Source: Sphingobacterium spiritivorum (GTDB lineage Bacteria > Bacteroidota > Bacteroidia > Sphingobacteriales > Sphingobacteriaceae). Taken from it: a stretch of 64,000 nt of DNA. Of this stretch, positions 37,446 to 46,127 are shown piece after piece (position 1 is the stretch's first letter; every line of letters begins with the position of its first letter). The notes under the pieces were generated by a model. It searched no databases. It was not told the origin of the DNA and saw only the letters and a list, made by a program, of their open reading frames with translations. The position numbers were made by a program, and so were the translations under genes. The stretch covers positions 2,294,001 to 2,358,000 of the forward strand of contig NZ_CP068082.1 of NCBI RefSeq assembly GCF_016724845.1, given 5' to 3'.

Positions 37446-38578
37446 TCTTCAGATGTTTGGTTGTCATCATTTTTCTGAATCTTTGTCACCCCAGCTTTGA
37501 ATTTTGGTCTGAATCCCAGAGGTTTAGCGGTAGTCTGAGGAACTTCTTTGTTGTCTTCTACGGTTGCAGCAGAAGGTGTCTCTGTAGTATCCTTGTTTTC
37601 TATAACTGTGGATTCCTCCTGTGCAGTTTGTTCCTGTTGTTCTTTTTTGACAGTTGTTACTCCAGCTTTGAATTTGGGTCTGAATCCCAGAGGTTTAGCG
37701 GTAGTTTGAGGAACTTCTTTGTTGTCTTCTACGGTTGTAGCAGAAGGTGTCTCTGTAGTATCCTTGTTTTCTATAACTGTGGATTCTTCCTGTGCAGTTT
37801 GTTCCTGTTGTTCTTTTTTGACAGTTGTTACCCCAGCTTTGAATTTTGGTCTGAATCCCAAAGGCTTAGCGGGAGTCTGAAGAGCTTCTTTGTTGTCTTG
37901 TGCGGTTGCAGCAAGAGGTGTTTCCGTAGTTTCCTTGTTTTCTATAATCGTGGATTCTGCCTGTGGAATTTCGTCCTCTTTCTTAGGGGCTGTAATTCCG
38001 GCCTTAAACCGAGGCTTAAATCCTGCGGGCTTATTAACAGTTTCTTGTGTATTGTCTTTTTCGGAAGAAGTGGATTCTTCCGGATTTGTTTTCGTAACTC
38101 CCGGTTTGAAACGAGGCTTAAATCCTGCGGGTGTGTTCGAAGATGCTGGTTGAGGATCTGAGCTTTCTTTTTGCTCTGTGTTGGCCGGAGTGCTATTACT
38201 TTTAAATCGAGGTGTAAAGCCGGTCGCCGGACGGGTTTCTGCTGACGTTGATTCTGCAGCAGGTGCATTATCAGCAACTGTTGGAGCTGCAGACTTGAAC
38301 TTTGGTCTGAACCCTGCTGGTTTAGATGCAATGTCCGCAGATGTCGAAGAAGCGACCTGTGTTTCTGTCTTTTTGAGGACTACAGCAGGACTTATTTCCT
38401 GTTCGGCAAGTTTATAATCCTTACGAAGACGATTAAACCAGAATTTCTTTGTATGATCAAAGCTCTTCTCTCCCATTAACATATAATGCTTTTTGAATTC
38501 ATCATAAAGAGCCGAGTTTGAATGCTGTAATGCACTCAAATCAATGTTCTTTTTTACAAAAAATTCTTCAAGGGTCAT
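37442..38578 (-). CDS. Unrecognised repeat protein with seven GFxPxFK motifs
   Basis: No family recognised. The 378-residue protein has an ordered-looking N-terminus (about 1-57, charged and aromatic: EEFFVKKNIDLSALQHSNS, then FDHTKKFWFNRLRKDY). The rest is a low-complexity, probably disordered tail rich in Glu, Thr, Pro and Lys. Seven copies of a motif like KPxGFRPKFKAGVT are spaced by acidic linkers; the last three are almost identical over 57 residues (171 bp). There is no signal peptide, so it is probably cytoplasmic. The basic motifs might bind nucleic acid or another partner; this is inference. Confidence 0.8.
   Translation of the reverse strand: MTLEEFFVKKNIDLSALQHSNSALYDEFKKHYMLMGEKSFDHTKKFWFNRLRKDYKLAEQEISPAVVLKKTETQVASSTSADIASKPAGFRPKFKSAAPTVADNAPAAESTSAETRPATGFTPRFKSNSTPANTEQKESSDPQPASSNTPAGFKPRFKPGVTKTNPEESTSSEKDNTQETVNKPAGFKPRFKAGITAPKKEDEIPQAESTIIENKETTETPLAATAQDNKEALQTPAKPLGFRPKFKAGVTTVKKEQQEQTAQEESTVIENKDTTETPSATTVEDNKEVPQTTAKPLGFRPKFKAGVTTVKKEQQEQTAQEESTVIENKDTTETPSAATVEDNKEVPQTTAKPLGFRPKFKAGVTKIQKNDDNQTSED
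37491..37860 (-). repeat. 171-bp tandem repeat inside the repeat-protein gene
   Basis: The sequence CCAGCTTTGAAT recurs at 37491, 37662 and 37833, exactly 171 bp apart. Units 37491-37661 and 37662-37832 differ at about five bases. The third copy is only partly conserved. As 171 is a multiple of three, unit gain or loss stays in frame. Confidence 0.95.
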
Positions 38579-38593
38579 ATGTTCCTGTTTTTA

Positions 38594-38601
38594 CAAATGT
38601 A
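38594..38601 (-). promoter_or_regulatory. Putative -7 box of the repeat-protein gene
   Basis: TACATTTG on the minus strand, an exact TAnnTTTG match, ends 15 bp before the ATG at 38578. The yebC terminator hairpin lies immediately upstream. Confidence 0.5.
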
Positions 38602-38612
38602 CCGAATTTACC

Positions 38613-38652
38613 AAAATGAAAAAAGAGAGCGGAAGCTCTCTTTTTTCATTTT
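38613..38652 (-). terminator. Terminator after yebC
   Basis: Perfect 18-bp stem (AAAATGAAAAAAGAGAGC with its complement) capped by a GGAA tetraloop, with T-rich 3' arm in the yebC direction. It lies 21 bp after the yebC stop. Confidence 0.92.
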
Positions 38653-38673
38653 ATAAGAAATAACACGAATGTA

Positions 38674-39399
38674 TTAGTCCATATTGTGATATACAGCCTG
38701 TACATCGTCATCTTCTTCAATTTTATCAATAAGTTTAAGAACATCAGCTGCTTCTTCCTCAGAAATGCTGGAATGGGATAGTGCAATGCGTTCTAATTTT
38801 GCAGATTTCACTTCTATGCCTTTTTCTTCTAAAAGACGTTGCATATTTCCAAAATCTTCGAATGAAGTTTGTACTACTACAACATCGTTTCCTTCTTCAT
38901 CTGCTTCTACATATAGCTCTTCCAGACCTCCGTCGATAAGTTCCAGTTCTAATTCTTCTACATCCAGATTTTCCTGAGCATCAAACCTGAAGATTGATTT
39001 TCTGTTGAAAATAAAATCTAAAGAACCTGTCTTGCCTAATGTACCGCCGGCCTTTGTAAAATAACTGCGGATATTAGCTACCGTTCTGTTGGTGTTATCA
39101 GTTGCTGTTTCGATAAGAATAGGCACTCCGTGCGGGCCATATCCTTCGTATACATATTCTTCATATCCTTTCGCATCTTTCTCTGAGGCACGTTTTATTG
39201 CCGCTTCGATACGGTCTTTAGGCATGTTCACGGCTTTACCGTTCTGGATTGCTGTACGCAGGCGAGAGTTGGTTTCGGGGTGAGGTCCACCTTCTTTTAC
39301 TGCGATAGCGATTTCTTTTCCTAAACGTGTAAATTGGACAGCCATTTTTGCCCAGCGTTTAAATTTGCGCTCTTTTCTGAATTCAAAAGCTCTTCCCAT
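38674..39399 (-). CDS. yebC: YebC/TACO1-family regulator
   Basis: A 241-residue member of the YebC/PmpR family. The hallmark N-terminus MGRAFEFRKERKFKRWAKMA is followed by GGPHPETNSRLRTAI, NMPKDRIEAAIKRA and YEGYGPHGVPI. Family members act as transcription regulators in some species and, more recently, as translation factors at difficult (proline-rich) sequences. It starts 8 bp after the threonine dehydrogenase stop, so the two are likely an operon, and it ends at a strong terminator. Confidence 0.96.
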   Translation of the reverse strand: MGRAFEFRKERKFKRWAKMAVQFTRLGKEIAIAVKEGGPHPETNSRLRTAIQNGKAVNMPKDRIEAAIKRASEKDAKGYEEYVYEGYGPHGVPILIETATDNTNRTVANIRSYFTKAGGTLGKTGSLDFIFNRKSIFRFDAQENLDVEELELELIDGGLEELYVEADEEGNDVVVVQTSFEDFGNMQRLLEEKGIEVKSAKLERIALSHSSISEEEAADVLKLIDKIEEDDDVQAVYHNMD

Positions 39400-39407
39400 T
39401 TTGTCTG

Positions 39408-40352
39408 TTATTTGTTTTTAAGGTTTTGGATCATGTCCGCCGTCATTTCGGTTAAATCGAATTTCGGTTTCCACTCCCAATCTTTTTGGGCATATGAGTC
39501 ATCAATACTTGCAGGCCAGGAGTCTGCAATAGCCTGACGGGGATCATTGTCCGAATAAGTGATGGTAAAATTAGGAAGAATTTTTTTAATTTCTTCAGCA
39601 ATCATCTTCGGTGTGAAGCTGATACCTGCAAGATTGTAGCTGGACCGGATCGTCAACTGCTCTTCCGGAGCTTCCATCAATTCGAGCGTTCCTCTTATTG
39701 CGTCGTCCATATAGAGCATTGGCAACGCTGTGTTTTCTGAAAGAAAGCAGTCGTATGTGCCATTTCTGAGCGCTTCAAAAAAGATATGCACGGCATAATC
39801 TGTAGTTCCTCCTCCCGGTTCTGTTTTCCATGAAATAATACCCGGATAACGTATACTTCTCACGTCCAAACCATATTTTGCATGGTAATATTCACACAGG
39901 CGCTCTCCTGCCAGTTTACTGATGCCATAGATACTGTTTGGATCCATCGTGCAGTATTGCGGAGTATCCTGCTTTGGAGAATGGGGTCCGAATACAGCGA
40001 TTGAGCTTGGCCAGAATACACGTTTTACTTTAAACTCCAGTGATAAATCCAGTACATGAAGTAAACCATTCATGTTGAGATCCCAGGCTTTTTGCGGGTA
40101 TTGCTCACCGGTAGCAGACAACATGGCTGCAAGGTGATAAATCTGAGTAGGTTTATATTTATCAAAAAGCGCTTTTAAAGCTTCTTTGTCTAATACGTTA
40201 ATGATTTCAAAAATCTCATTTTCGGCTAAGGATTTTGGTTCACGAATGTCTGATGTGATGACATTTTCATATCCAAATTTTTGTCTTAAGGCCAATGCTA
40301 ATTCGGTTCCGATCTGACCGTTTGCACCTATAATAATTACGCGCTCTTTCAT
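39408..40352 (-). CDS. L-threonine 3-dehydrogenase, SDR type
   Basis: Oxidises L-threonine to 2-amino-3-oxobutyrate with NAD. The ATG at 40352 gives MKERVIIIGANGQIGTEL and 314 residues; the upstream extension would run through the promoter. GANGQIG (9-15) is the NAD site, and YGISKLAGE carries the catalytic Tyr and Lys. IRYPGIISWKTEPGGGTTDYA is specific to SDR-type threonine dehydrogenases known from Bacteroidota. It is the first gene of a pair with yebC and has a well-formed promoter that leaves almost no leader. Confidence 0.9.
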   Translation of the reverse strand: MKERVIIIGANGQIGTELALALRQKFGYENVITSDIREPKSLAENEIFEIINVLDKEALKALFDKYKPTQIYHLAAMLSATGEQYPQKAWDLNMNGLLHVLDLSLEFKVKRVFWPSSIAVFGPHSPKQDTPQYCTMDPNSIYGISKLAGERLCEYYHAKYGLDVRSIRYPGIISWKTEPGGGTTDYAVHIFFEALRNGTYDCFLSENTALPMLYMDDAIRGTLELMEAPEEQLTIRSSYNLAGISFTPKMIAEEIKKILPNFTITYSDNDPRQAIADSWPASIDDSYAQKDWEWKPKFDLTEMTADMIQNLKNK

Positions 40353-40357
40353 CGAAA

Positions 40358-40387
40358 CAAAGATACTCATTTTGTAACCTTTGTCAA
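40358..40387 (-). promoter_or_regulatory. Promoter of the threonine dehydrogenase gene
   Basis: TTG (40385-40387), a 19-bp spacer, then TATCTTTG (40358-40365). This is the best match in the window to the Bacteroidota -33/-7 promoter. It ends five bases before the ATG, so the transcript should be leaderless or nearly so. The -33 TTG overlaps the TGA stop of the upstream gene. Confidence 0.7.
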
Positions 40388-42222
40388 TAGTGGGATGTGG
40401 GTGAGGCCAGGACAAAACTCCCTCTGAATGTCCTGTTGAAGCCTTGATTGTCATATAATTCAACTATATACAAGTAAATTCCCGGCGGAGCCGGGGACCC
40501 GTTTTCTGTCCGGCCATCCCAGATAATCTGTCCCGATGAACCTATACTTTTATTCCGAATCAATCGATTGATCATATGGCCTCTGTCGTTTACTATACTA
40601 AGGCTGATCATGGCATTTTCGACTTGTATTTCATAGTTGATGAGGAGTAAATCTTCAAATGAATCTCCATCAGGAGAAAATGTACGGGAGCTCAAAAAAA
40701 AATTATTTTTTTTGAAAATTTTATCGCTGTACCTGCTGTTTTGATATCCAGGAGTTGCTCCTTCTGCTGATGTTGCAGCAGATCGGAAATTTCCGGGAGT
40801 ATTTGTATCTTCTTTATAGTGTTGCCGTTCCAATGAAATTCCCTTTTTATTTGTTATAAACGGGCTGTGCATATTTTCGGTATAATGCAGACTATCTACA
40901 ATCAGATCGTTCTTCCGGAGTAGGACTACTCCTGATATATTATTATAGGCCGGTAGTGTACGTAGCTGTATCAGATTATTCAGGTCCGCAGCTGGATAAT
41001 GTTGTTTTACTGTTGTACCATTTGTGGTTAGCAACCTGTAATGTCCGGATGGGAAGGAATGAACAGCGTCTGAAATGGTATATTTCCCAATCTTCCAACC
41101 CTGAAGATTGATGTCTTCCTTGCTGTTGTTATAGATCTCGACAAAATCAACCCCGCCGGGTTTCGGATTAAAGAGTATTTCATTAATGATTATATCGTGT
41201 TGCTGTGCCTGATAGGCAGGAATGTATGACAGTACTATAGTAGTATCCAACGTTATCTGCTGTCCGGTGAAGAGAGCTCCTTTATTAATATTAATCTGGA
41301 AGGTTTCCTTTACCAGAGAATCTTTCAGATGGAGATATACAATTGAATCCTGAGTAGTCACATCCCTGATTTCTTTCAAAGGACTAATGGAGTAATTGGA
41401 GTGTTGGGACATGAGTACGGTATCCAGAGGAGCAGAGAACAGAAGTGATACCGTGTTAGGATTAAGGATAGCTGATCTTTTAACAGATAATTGATCGGTT
41501 GATGCGTAGGCTTTGAACAGGATATAGTGGAAGCGAAGTATAGAATGACGCATTGGTGTAAAATAAGCTGCGAGACCAAAATCAGGCTGCAGCTTGTAAA
41601 CCATGTCTTTTACCTGAGGCTGGCCTTTGGTATTGAGGAGGGTACGAAATGATTTTTGTTCATACTCTTTCACTGCAATACGCCAAATACCATTCTGATC
41701 CCGGGTTATCATTACCTGAGCAGATAAGTGTTCTCTTTCATTCGGAAGAGGAATGCTTTGGAAAATAATGATTCTTGAAGCCCCGTTCTGACGATAAAGT
41801 TTATAGACATGCTGATCTGCTGTGCCGTCCACCTGAAGGTGATAACCTTGATGCGCAAGAGAAACTGAAGGTTTATTAACGGAAAGATAGAAGCGGAAAT
41901 AATTCGCTGAAGTAAGTGGCATTGTACTGGTAAATCCGATTTCATATTGCATGCCGGGCTTGGGTAATGTACTGCTATGAAGATATGCAGGAGATAAGGA
42001 TTGCGGACTGATATGCAACATATTACTTTCTACGATATAATCTGTGGTAGGCTGCCATTGACGGAGGTGGCCAGCCTGAAATTTGTCCAGAAATAGTGCT
42101 CCCGATGTGTCAGAGGGAGAAAGTCGGCTCTGCGAATAGGAGGATGCCGGTGGATGGATAAGGTACAGCAGACCTGCTAACCAGTAGCCTAAAAGTTGTC
42201 TTTTTTCTATTAATATGCTCAT
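40384..42222 (-). CDS. Secreted lamin-tail-domain protein with FlgD-like C-terminus
   Basis: A 612-residue protein with a signal-like hydrophobic N-terminus (about 10-31). The central part is beta-rich. A lamin-tail domain lies at about 334-450 (IIINEILFNPKPGGVDFVEI, ISGVVLLRKNDLIVDSLHY). The C-terminus (about 520-600) has the FlgD-Ig-like pattern ISLSIVNDRGHMINRLIR, IWDGRTENGSPAPPGIYLY. Such proteins are usually at the cell surface in Bacteroidota. There is no clear type IX sorting tail. It is divergent from asd; role unknown. Confidence 0.8.
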   Translation of the reverse strand: MSILIEKRQLLGYWLAGLLYLIHPPASSYSQSRLSPSDTSGALFLDKFQAGHLRQWQPTTDYIVESNMLHISPQSLSPAYLHSSTLPKPGMQYEIGFTSTMPLTSANYFRFYLSVNKPSVSLAHQGYHLQVDGTADQHVYKLYRQNGASRIIIFQSIPLPNEREHLSAQVMITRDQNGIWRIAVKEYEQKSFRTLLNTKGQPQVKDMVYKLQPDFGLAAYFTPMRHSILRFHYILFKAYASTDQLSVKRSAILNPNTVSLLFSAPLDTVLMSQHSNYSISPLKEIRDVTTQDSIVYLHLKDSLVKETFQININKGALFTGQQITLDTTIVLSYIPAYQAQQHDIIINEILFNPKPGGVDFVEIYNNSKEDINLQGWKIGKYTISDAVHSFPSGHYRLLTTNGTTVKQHYPAADLNNLIQLRTLPAYNNISGVVLLRKNDLIVDSLHYTENMHSPFITNKKGISLERQHYKEDTNTPGNFRSAATSAEGATPGYQNSRYSDKIFKKNNFFLSSRTFSPDGDSFEDLLLINYEIQVENAMISLSIVNDRGHMINRLIRNKSIGSSGQIIWDGRTENGSPAPPGIYLYIVELYDNQGFNRTFRGSFVLASPTSHY

Positions 42223-42281
42223 AATTTATATAAATTGTCAATATTGCTGTATAAAATTTATAAATTTTAAAATATCTCTGG

Positions 42282-42309
42282 TTTGACGTCTCTTTAATTT
42301 GTATGTTTG
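42282..42309 (+). promoter_or_regulatory. Putative asd promoter
   Basis: TTTG at 42282-42285 and TATGTTTG at 42302-42309 (exact -7 match), spaced 16 bp, about 70 bp before the asd ATG. Confidence 0.5.
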
Positions 42310-42382
42310 GCATTCTACATTAACATGTAAGTTAAGTAAAGATTAATAAAATTTATAACAATTTAAAAAACAACAGATTATT

Positions 42383-43372
42383 ATGAAAGTTGCAGTAGTT
42401 GGCGCAACAGGCCTTGTTGGGTCAGAGATGTTGACAGTTTTGGCAGAGCGTAATTTCCCGGTGACCACCTTGATTCCAGTTGCTTCAGAGAAGAGCAAGG
42501 GTAAGGAAATTGAGTTTAAGGGTAAGAAGTACGCGGTTGTAACCGCAACAGAAGCTATTGCACTGAAACCTGATGTTGCTCTTTTTTCAGCCGGAGGCAG
42601 TACTTCTACAGAATTTGCTCCTTTGTTTGCAGAGGCAGGCATTACTGTTATTGACAATTCATCGGCATGGCGCATGGATCCGACAAAGAAACTTGTGGTT
42701 CCGGAAGTAAACGGAGATGTATTGACTGCAGAGGATAAAATTATCGCAAATCCTAACTGTTCTACTATCCAGATGGTAGTGGCCTTGAAGCCGTTACATG
42801 ACAAGTACAAAATCAAACGTGTCGTGGTATCCACTTATCAGTCTGTAACGGGCACGGGAGTTAAGGCGGTTCAGCAGCTTAACGATGAGCGTGCGGGTAT
42901 AGAAGGAGAAAAAGCATATCCTTATCAAATCGACTTAAATGTAATTCCTCATATTGATGTATTCCAGGACAATGGATATACAAAAGAGGAGATGAAGATG
43001 ATCAAGGAGACAAATAAGATCATGCAGGATGATTCTATCAAAGTGACAGCGACTACGGTTCGTATACCGGTAATGGGCGGACACTCTGAATCTCTTAACA
43101 TCGAATTCGAAAATGAGTTTGATCTAAAAGATATCAGATCTGTACTGGAAGCACAAAGTGGTGTAATCGTAGTGGATGACCCTGCTAATCTGGCATATCC
43201 TATGCCAAAGGATGCACATGGCCGCGATGAAGTCTTCGTAGGCCGTATACGTCGCGATGAATCACAGGACAAGACATTGAATATGTGGGTTGTGGCAGAT
43301 AACCTTAGAAAAGGAGCTGCAACGAATGCTGTTCAGATTGCAGAGTTATTAAACAAAAGAGGACTGATTTAA
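42383..43372 (+). CDS. asd: Aspartate-semialdehyde dehydrogenase
   Basis: Reduces aspartyl phosphate to aspartate semialdehyde for lysine, threonine, methionine and cell-wall precursors. It has 329 residues: GATGLVG (7-13) binds NADP, PNCSTIQ contains catalytic Cys126, and the family's active-site histidine is likely in the GGHSESLNIEF segment. A terminator hairpin follows. Together with metK it serves methionine/SAM formation. Confidence 0.97.
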   Translation: MKVAVVGATGLVGSEMLTVLAERNFPVTTLIPVASEKSKGKEIEFKGKKYAVVTATEAIALKPDVALFSAGGSTSTEFAPLFAEAGITVIDNSSAWRMDPTKKLVVPEVNGDVLTAEDKIIANPNCSTIQMVVALKPLHDKYKIKRVVVSTYQSVTGTGVKAVQQLNDERAGIEGEKAYPYQIDLNVIPHIDVFQDNGYTKEEMKMIKETNKIMQDDSIKVTATTVRIPVMGGHSESLNIEFENEFDLKDIRSVLEAQSGVIVVDDPANLAYPMPKDAHGRDEVFVGRIRRDESQDKTLNMWVVADNLRKGAATNAVQIAELLNKRGLI

Positions 43373-43397
43373 TCAGAACACTTTATCAAGTATATCA

Positions 43398-43428
43398 AGA
43401 GCTGCTTTCATAAAGCAGCTCTTTTTTT
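43398..43428 (+). terminator. Terminator after asd
   Basis: AGAGCTGCTTT, CAT loop, AAAGCAGCTCT and a run of T; 25 bp past the asd stop. Confidence 0.92.
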
Positions 43429-43591
43429 ATGAACTTATCTTCCTTACTGTACCGTCCCGTAACGTGAGCATGTACTCTTAAGGTAAAGAGGGAAAAGATA
43501 AGTGTTATCCGACATTGTATGTTGAAGGGTATAAGTATGGGCGCCATACTCTTTCGACTTATTCAGAAGAGGATGATCTTTATACAGAGAC

Positions 43592-43623
43592 AAAAAAAGA
43601 GCAACGAAAGTTGCTCTTTTTTT
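43592..43623 (-). terminator. Terminator after the Kelch gene
   Basis: Perfect 14-bp stem AAAAAAAGAGCAAC with its complement and a GAAA tetraloop, just beyond the Kelch gene stop on the minus strand. The flanking A and T runs would let it work in both directions. Confidence 0.9.
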
Positions 43624-43644
43624 ATTTTGTGAACAGGTGTATTC

Positions 43645-44634
43645 TTATCTCACAGGAATGAATTCCCAGGTATCATCAAATTTGAATGTACCGTTAGCAC
43701 CTGTTGTGATATATCCTTTTCCGTTTACTGAGAACGCTGCTGCGCCTTCACGTGCAGATCCCTGGAATGCCTGATGTTTGCTTTCCCATGAATCACTTGA
43801 AGGGTTGTATCTCCATGTGCTGTTCAGGATAGAAGATTTTTTACCGCCTACAACGAATGCTGTCTGACCTACAGTAAAAGCAGATGCGCTCTGACGTGTT
43901 ACATCGATATCATCATTTTTGATGTCATTCAGACGAGTCCATGTTGTGCCGTCAAATTTGTAGAAATCTTCAGGGAAAGAGTTGTTGTCAAAACCACCAC
44001 CTACATAAGCTGTGTTGCCGATCACGAAAGAAAATGCATTCACTCTTTTGTTAGCGAAGATAGTACCTACTGATGTCCATGTATTAGTTGCAGGATCGTA
44101 TTTGTAGAAATCTTTAAGTGTTTTTTCAGCTTTAGTAGAACCTAAACCTACATATCCGAAACCTCCTAATGAGAAAGCTACAGCTCCGTATCTGGCTTCA
44201 CCTGGCAAAGGTGCAATTGCAGTCCATTTGTCTGTCGCTGAATCGTATTTGTAAAAGTCATTCAACGCATCTGTTCCATTGTAACCTGTACCTACGAAAC
44301 CAACTCCGTTGATAGCGAAACCTACAGCTGCGTTACGAGCGTCTCCGATAAAGTCCGCTTTTTTGGACCATGAACCTTTTTTGGAATCGAATAACCAGGT
44401 ATCTTTTACTCTCTCATTTGTTCTCAGAATACCCGTTGTAATGAACCCGTTATCTCCGATAGAGAAATAGGCTGCTGCACTGCGTGGATCTCCGTCAAAA
44501 GCCGAAGTTTTAAACCATTCAGTTGGGCCTGTATCTGTGCTGGTATCTGTATCATTGCTTTTTTTACAAGAATTAAAAGATGTTAAAGCGATAGTACAGG
44601 CTAAAAATAGGATTAGCCAATTTTTCTTGTTCAT
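43645..44634 (-). CDS. Kelch-repeat lipoprotein
   Basis: A 329-residue protein. Its signal peptide ends in FNSC (Cys23 as lipidation site), followed by a Ser/Thr/Asp linker. Six or so repeats of about 48 residues with the pattern DxYKYDxxTxxW and AxxFxxxGxGYVGxG form a Kelch-type beta-propeller. Examples are FYKYDSATDKWTAIAPLPGE and FYKYDPATNTWTSVG. It is probably surface or periplasmic. The gene lies 6 bp after a DUF4270 gene, so they form an operon. Partner or ligand unknown. Confidence 0.88.
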   Translation of the reverse strand: MNKKNWLILFLACTIALTSFNSCKKSNDTDTSTDTGPTEWFKTSAFDGDPRSAAAYFSIGDNGFITTGILRTNERVKDTWLFDSKKGSWSKKADFIGDARNAAVGFAINGVGFVGTGYNGTDALNDFYKYDSATDKWTAIAPLPGEARYGAVAFSLGGFGYVGLGSTKAEKTLKDFYKYDPATNTWTSVGTIFANKRVNAFSFVIGNTAYVGGGFDNNSFPEDFYKFDGTTWTRLNDIKNDDIDVTRQSASAFTVGQTAFVVGGKKSSILNSTWRYNPSSDSWESKHQAFQGSAREGAAAFSVNGKGYITTGANGTFKFDDTWEFIPVR

Positions 44635-44640
44635 AAATTG

Positions 44641-46002
44641 TTAAAATTTAGTATATACGATGTTTAATTTAACTTTTGGCTTGTTATTTTCTTTTGCGAT
44701 TTCAAGCGTATTCGCTGTGGAGAACAGGCTTGGAGAAGCAACAGTTAAAAATAACGAAGTATCATAATAATTTACAGTATTAATATTTTTAAGGTATGCA
44801 ATCAGATCAAATACATATTTACCATTTGCACCGGTATCATTTCCTTTGCTAAAATTTACCTGTTGTATCGTAGTTGTAAAAGGAAAATTGACTGCTGTAA
44901 CAGGTATTCCGTTAATATTCGCTACCATCAACATGACAGACGGAGGTACAGGGTACATTCCGGTATTTGAATTTGGAGTTTCGATAATCAACTCGGCTTT
45001 ATTTATAGAAATCTTCTCATCCAGTATAAATTCTCTTAACGAAGGAATCTTAATATTCGCTACAACACCTGTACCACCCTGAACAAATACTTCCTGATTG
45101 GTTTCCGAGCTTTTCAGCTCTTTATTTGTGTAATTCAGGGATGCGTATGGAGTACCTGTACGGTCAAAAGTGATGTTATTGTGCTGGTAAGATTTACTGT
45201 CTATTGTAAATGTTTTAGCCGCGCGGGTTTTGAATCCGTCTGATCCGATATACGAATAGTTTACTTTAACTGCCAGCGTATCATTAAATCCGAGTACAGC
45301 CGTATTGCCTGCTGCAGGGACAATGACCATACCTTTGAAAAACTCCTGAAAGTTAGCATTGGAAGATACTTTGATATCATTATTCTTGAAAAGATTAAAT
45401 AATGTATTTCCAAGATTCTGGTCCAAACGTACAGATAAAGTATCTAAGGATTTAATACGTGGGCTGAATGTTAATTCCCCCAGAGGAGTGCTGTTATAGT
45501 TAAACTTCTGCTTACCGAAAAGAGTAGGTCCTGTGACAAAAGCCGGAGTCAGATTATTATCAATACCTGTAGTAATGTCTCTTAATATGATATTTTCTGT
45601 GACTTCATGTACACTTATCTTTTGGTTTACAGTAGTATCTCCGTAATAGTATCTCGCCTGATTGGGTTTGATAACCAGTGTCAGGGAATCAAATATTGCC
45701 CCGTCAGGTATGGTAGCAGAAACATTTCCTAAACCTAAGCGAAAATAGCTGCTGGATGAAATACTTCCTGTCTTTGCACTATTGGCCTTACCTACCAGAA
45801 TAGTACCTGTTGCTGCAGTAGGAAGATTGTCCATCTGAAAGGTGGATACATTTACAGTAAATGAATCGGTAACACTAAGACCAAGATTGTTATCGGAGCC
45901 ATCAAGTGAAATACTGATGTCCTTATTACAAGAACTTACGACAGCAATGAATAAAATTGGTAAAATATATCTTATATTTCTTCTTTTAAAAAATCGACTC
46001 AT
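44641..46002 (-). CDS. DUF4270 family lipoprotein
   Basis: A 453-residue protein with the N-terminus ending in VVSSC (Cys25 lipobox). The SVTDSFTVNVSTFQMDNLPT region (about 43-62) and LVGKANSAKTGSISSSSYFRL match the N-terminal pattern of DUF4270, a Bacteroidota-restricted family of unknown role. It is cotranscribed with the Kelch lipoprotein. A TACTTTTG -7 box lies about 23 bp upstream (46025-46032). Confidence 0.88.
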   Translation of the reverse strand: MSRFFKRRNIRYILPILFIAVVSSCNKDISISLDGSDNNLGLSVTDSFTVNVSTFQMDNLPTAATGTILVGKANSAKTGSISSSSYFRLGLGNVSATIPDGAIFDSLTLVIKPNQARYYYGDTTVNQKISVHEVTENIILRDITTGIDNNLTPAFVTGPTLFGKQKFNYNSTPLGELTFSPRIKSLDTLSVRLDQNLGNTLFNLFKNNDIKVSSNANFQEFFKGMVIVPAAGNTAVLGFNDTLAVKVNYSYIGSDGFKTRAAKTFTIDSKSYQHNNITFDRTGTPYASLNYTNKELKSSETNQEVFVQGGTGVVANIKIPSLREFILDEKISINKAELIIETPNSNTGMYPVPPSVMLMVANINGIPVTAVNFPFTTTIQQVNFSKGNDTGANGKYVFDLIAYLKNINTVNYYDTSLFLTVASPSLFSTANTLEIAKENNKPKVKLNIVYTKF

Positions 46003-46024
46003 GTTGAAAAATTACGCAATGACG

Positions 46025-46032
46025 CAAAAGTA
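46025..46032 (-). promoter_or_regulatory. Putative -7 box of the DUF4270-Kelch operon
   Basis: TACTTTTG on the minus strand, exact TAnnTTTG match, 22 bp before the ATG. Confidence 0.5.
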
Positions 46033-46109
46033 ATGATTGCCACCTGTTAATCAGTGTTATATTTTGTTAAATTAGGTTAATTCATAACCGTGAAGCAAAG
46101 CTACTAATT

Positions 46110-46117
46110 TAAATTTG
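46110..46117 (+). promoter_or_regulatory. Putative -7 box of the histidine kinase operon
   Basis: TAAATTTG, exact TAnnTTTG match, ends 10 bp before the ATG at 46128. It is divergent from the DUF4270 promoter. Confidence 0.5.
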
Positions 46118-46127
46118 TTTTTTAATT

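Noticed and set aside
37457..38161. Long plus-strand frame opposite the repeat-protein gene
   Set aside because: Cys/Phe/Ser-rich sequence typical of the antisense shadow of a Lys/Glu/Thr-rich gene.
40353..40463. Longer N-terminus for the threonine dehydrogenase gene
   Set aside because: It would run through a near-ideal promoter and the upstream stop; the Rossmann motif starts right after the ATG at 40352.
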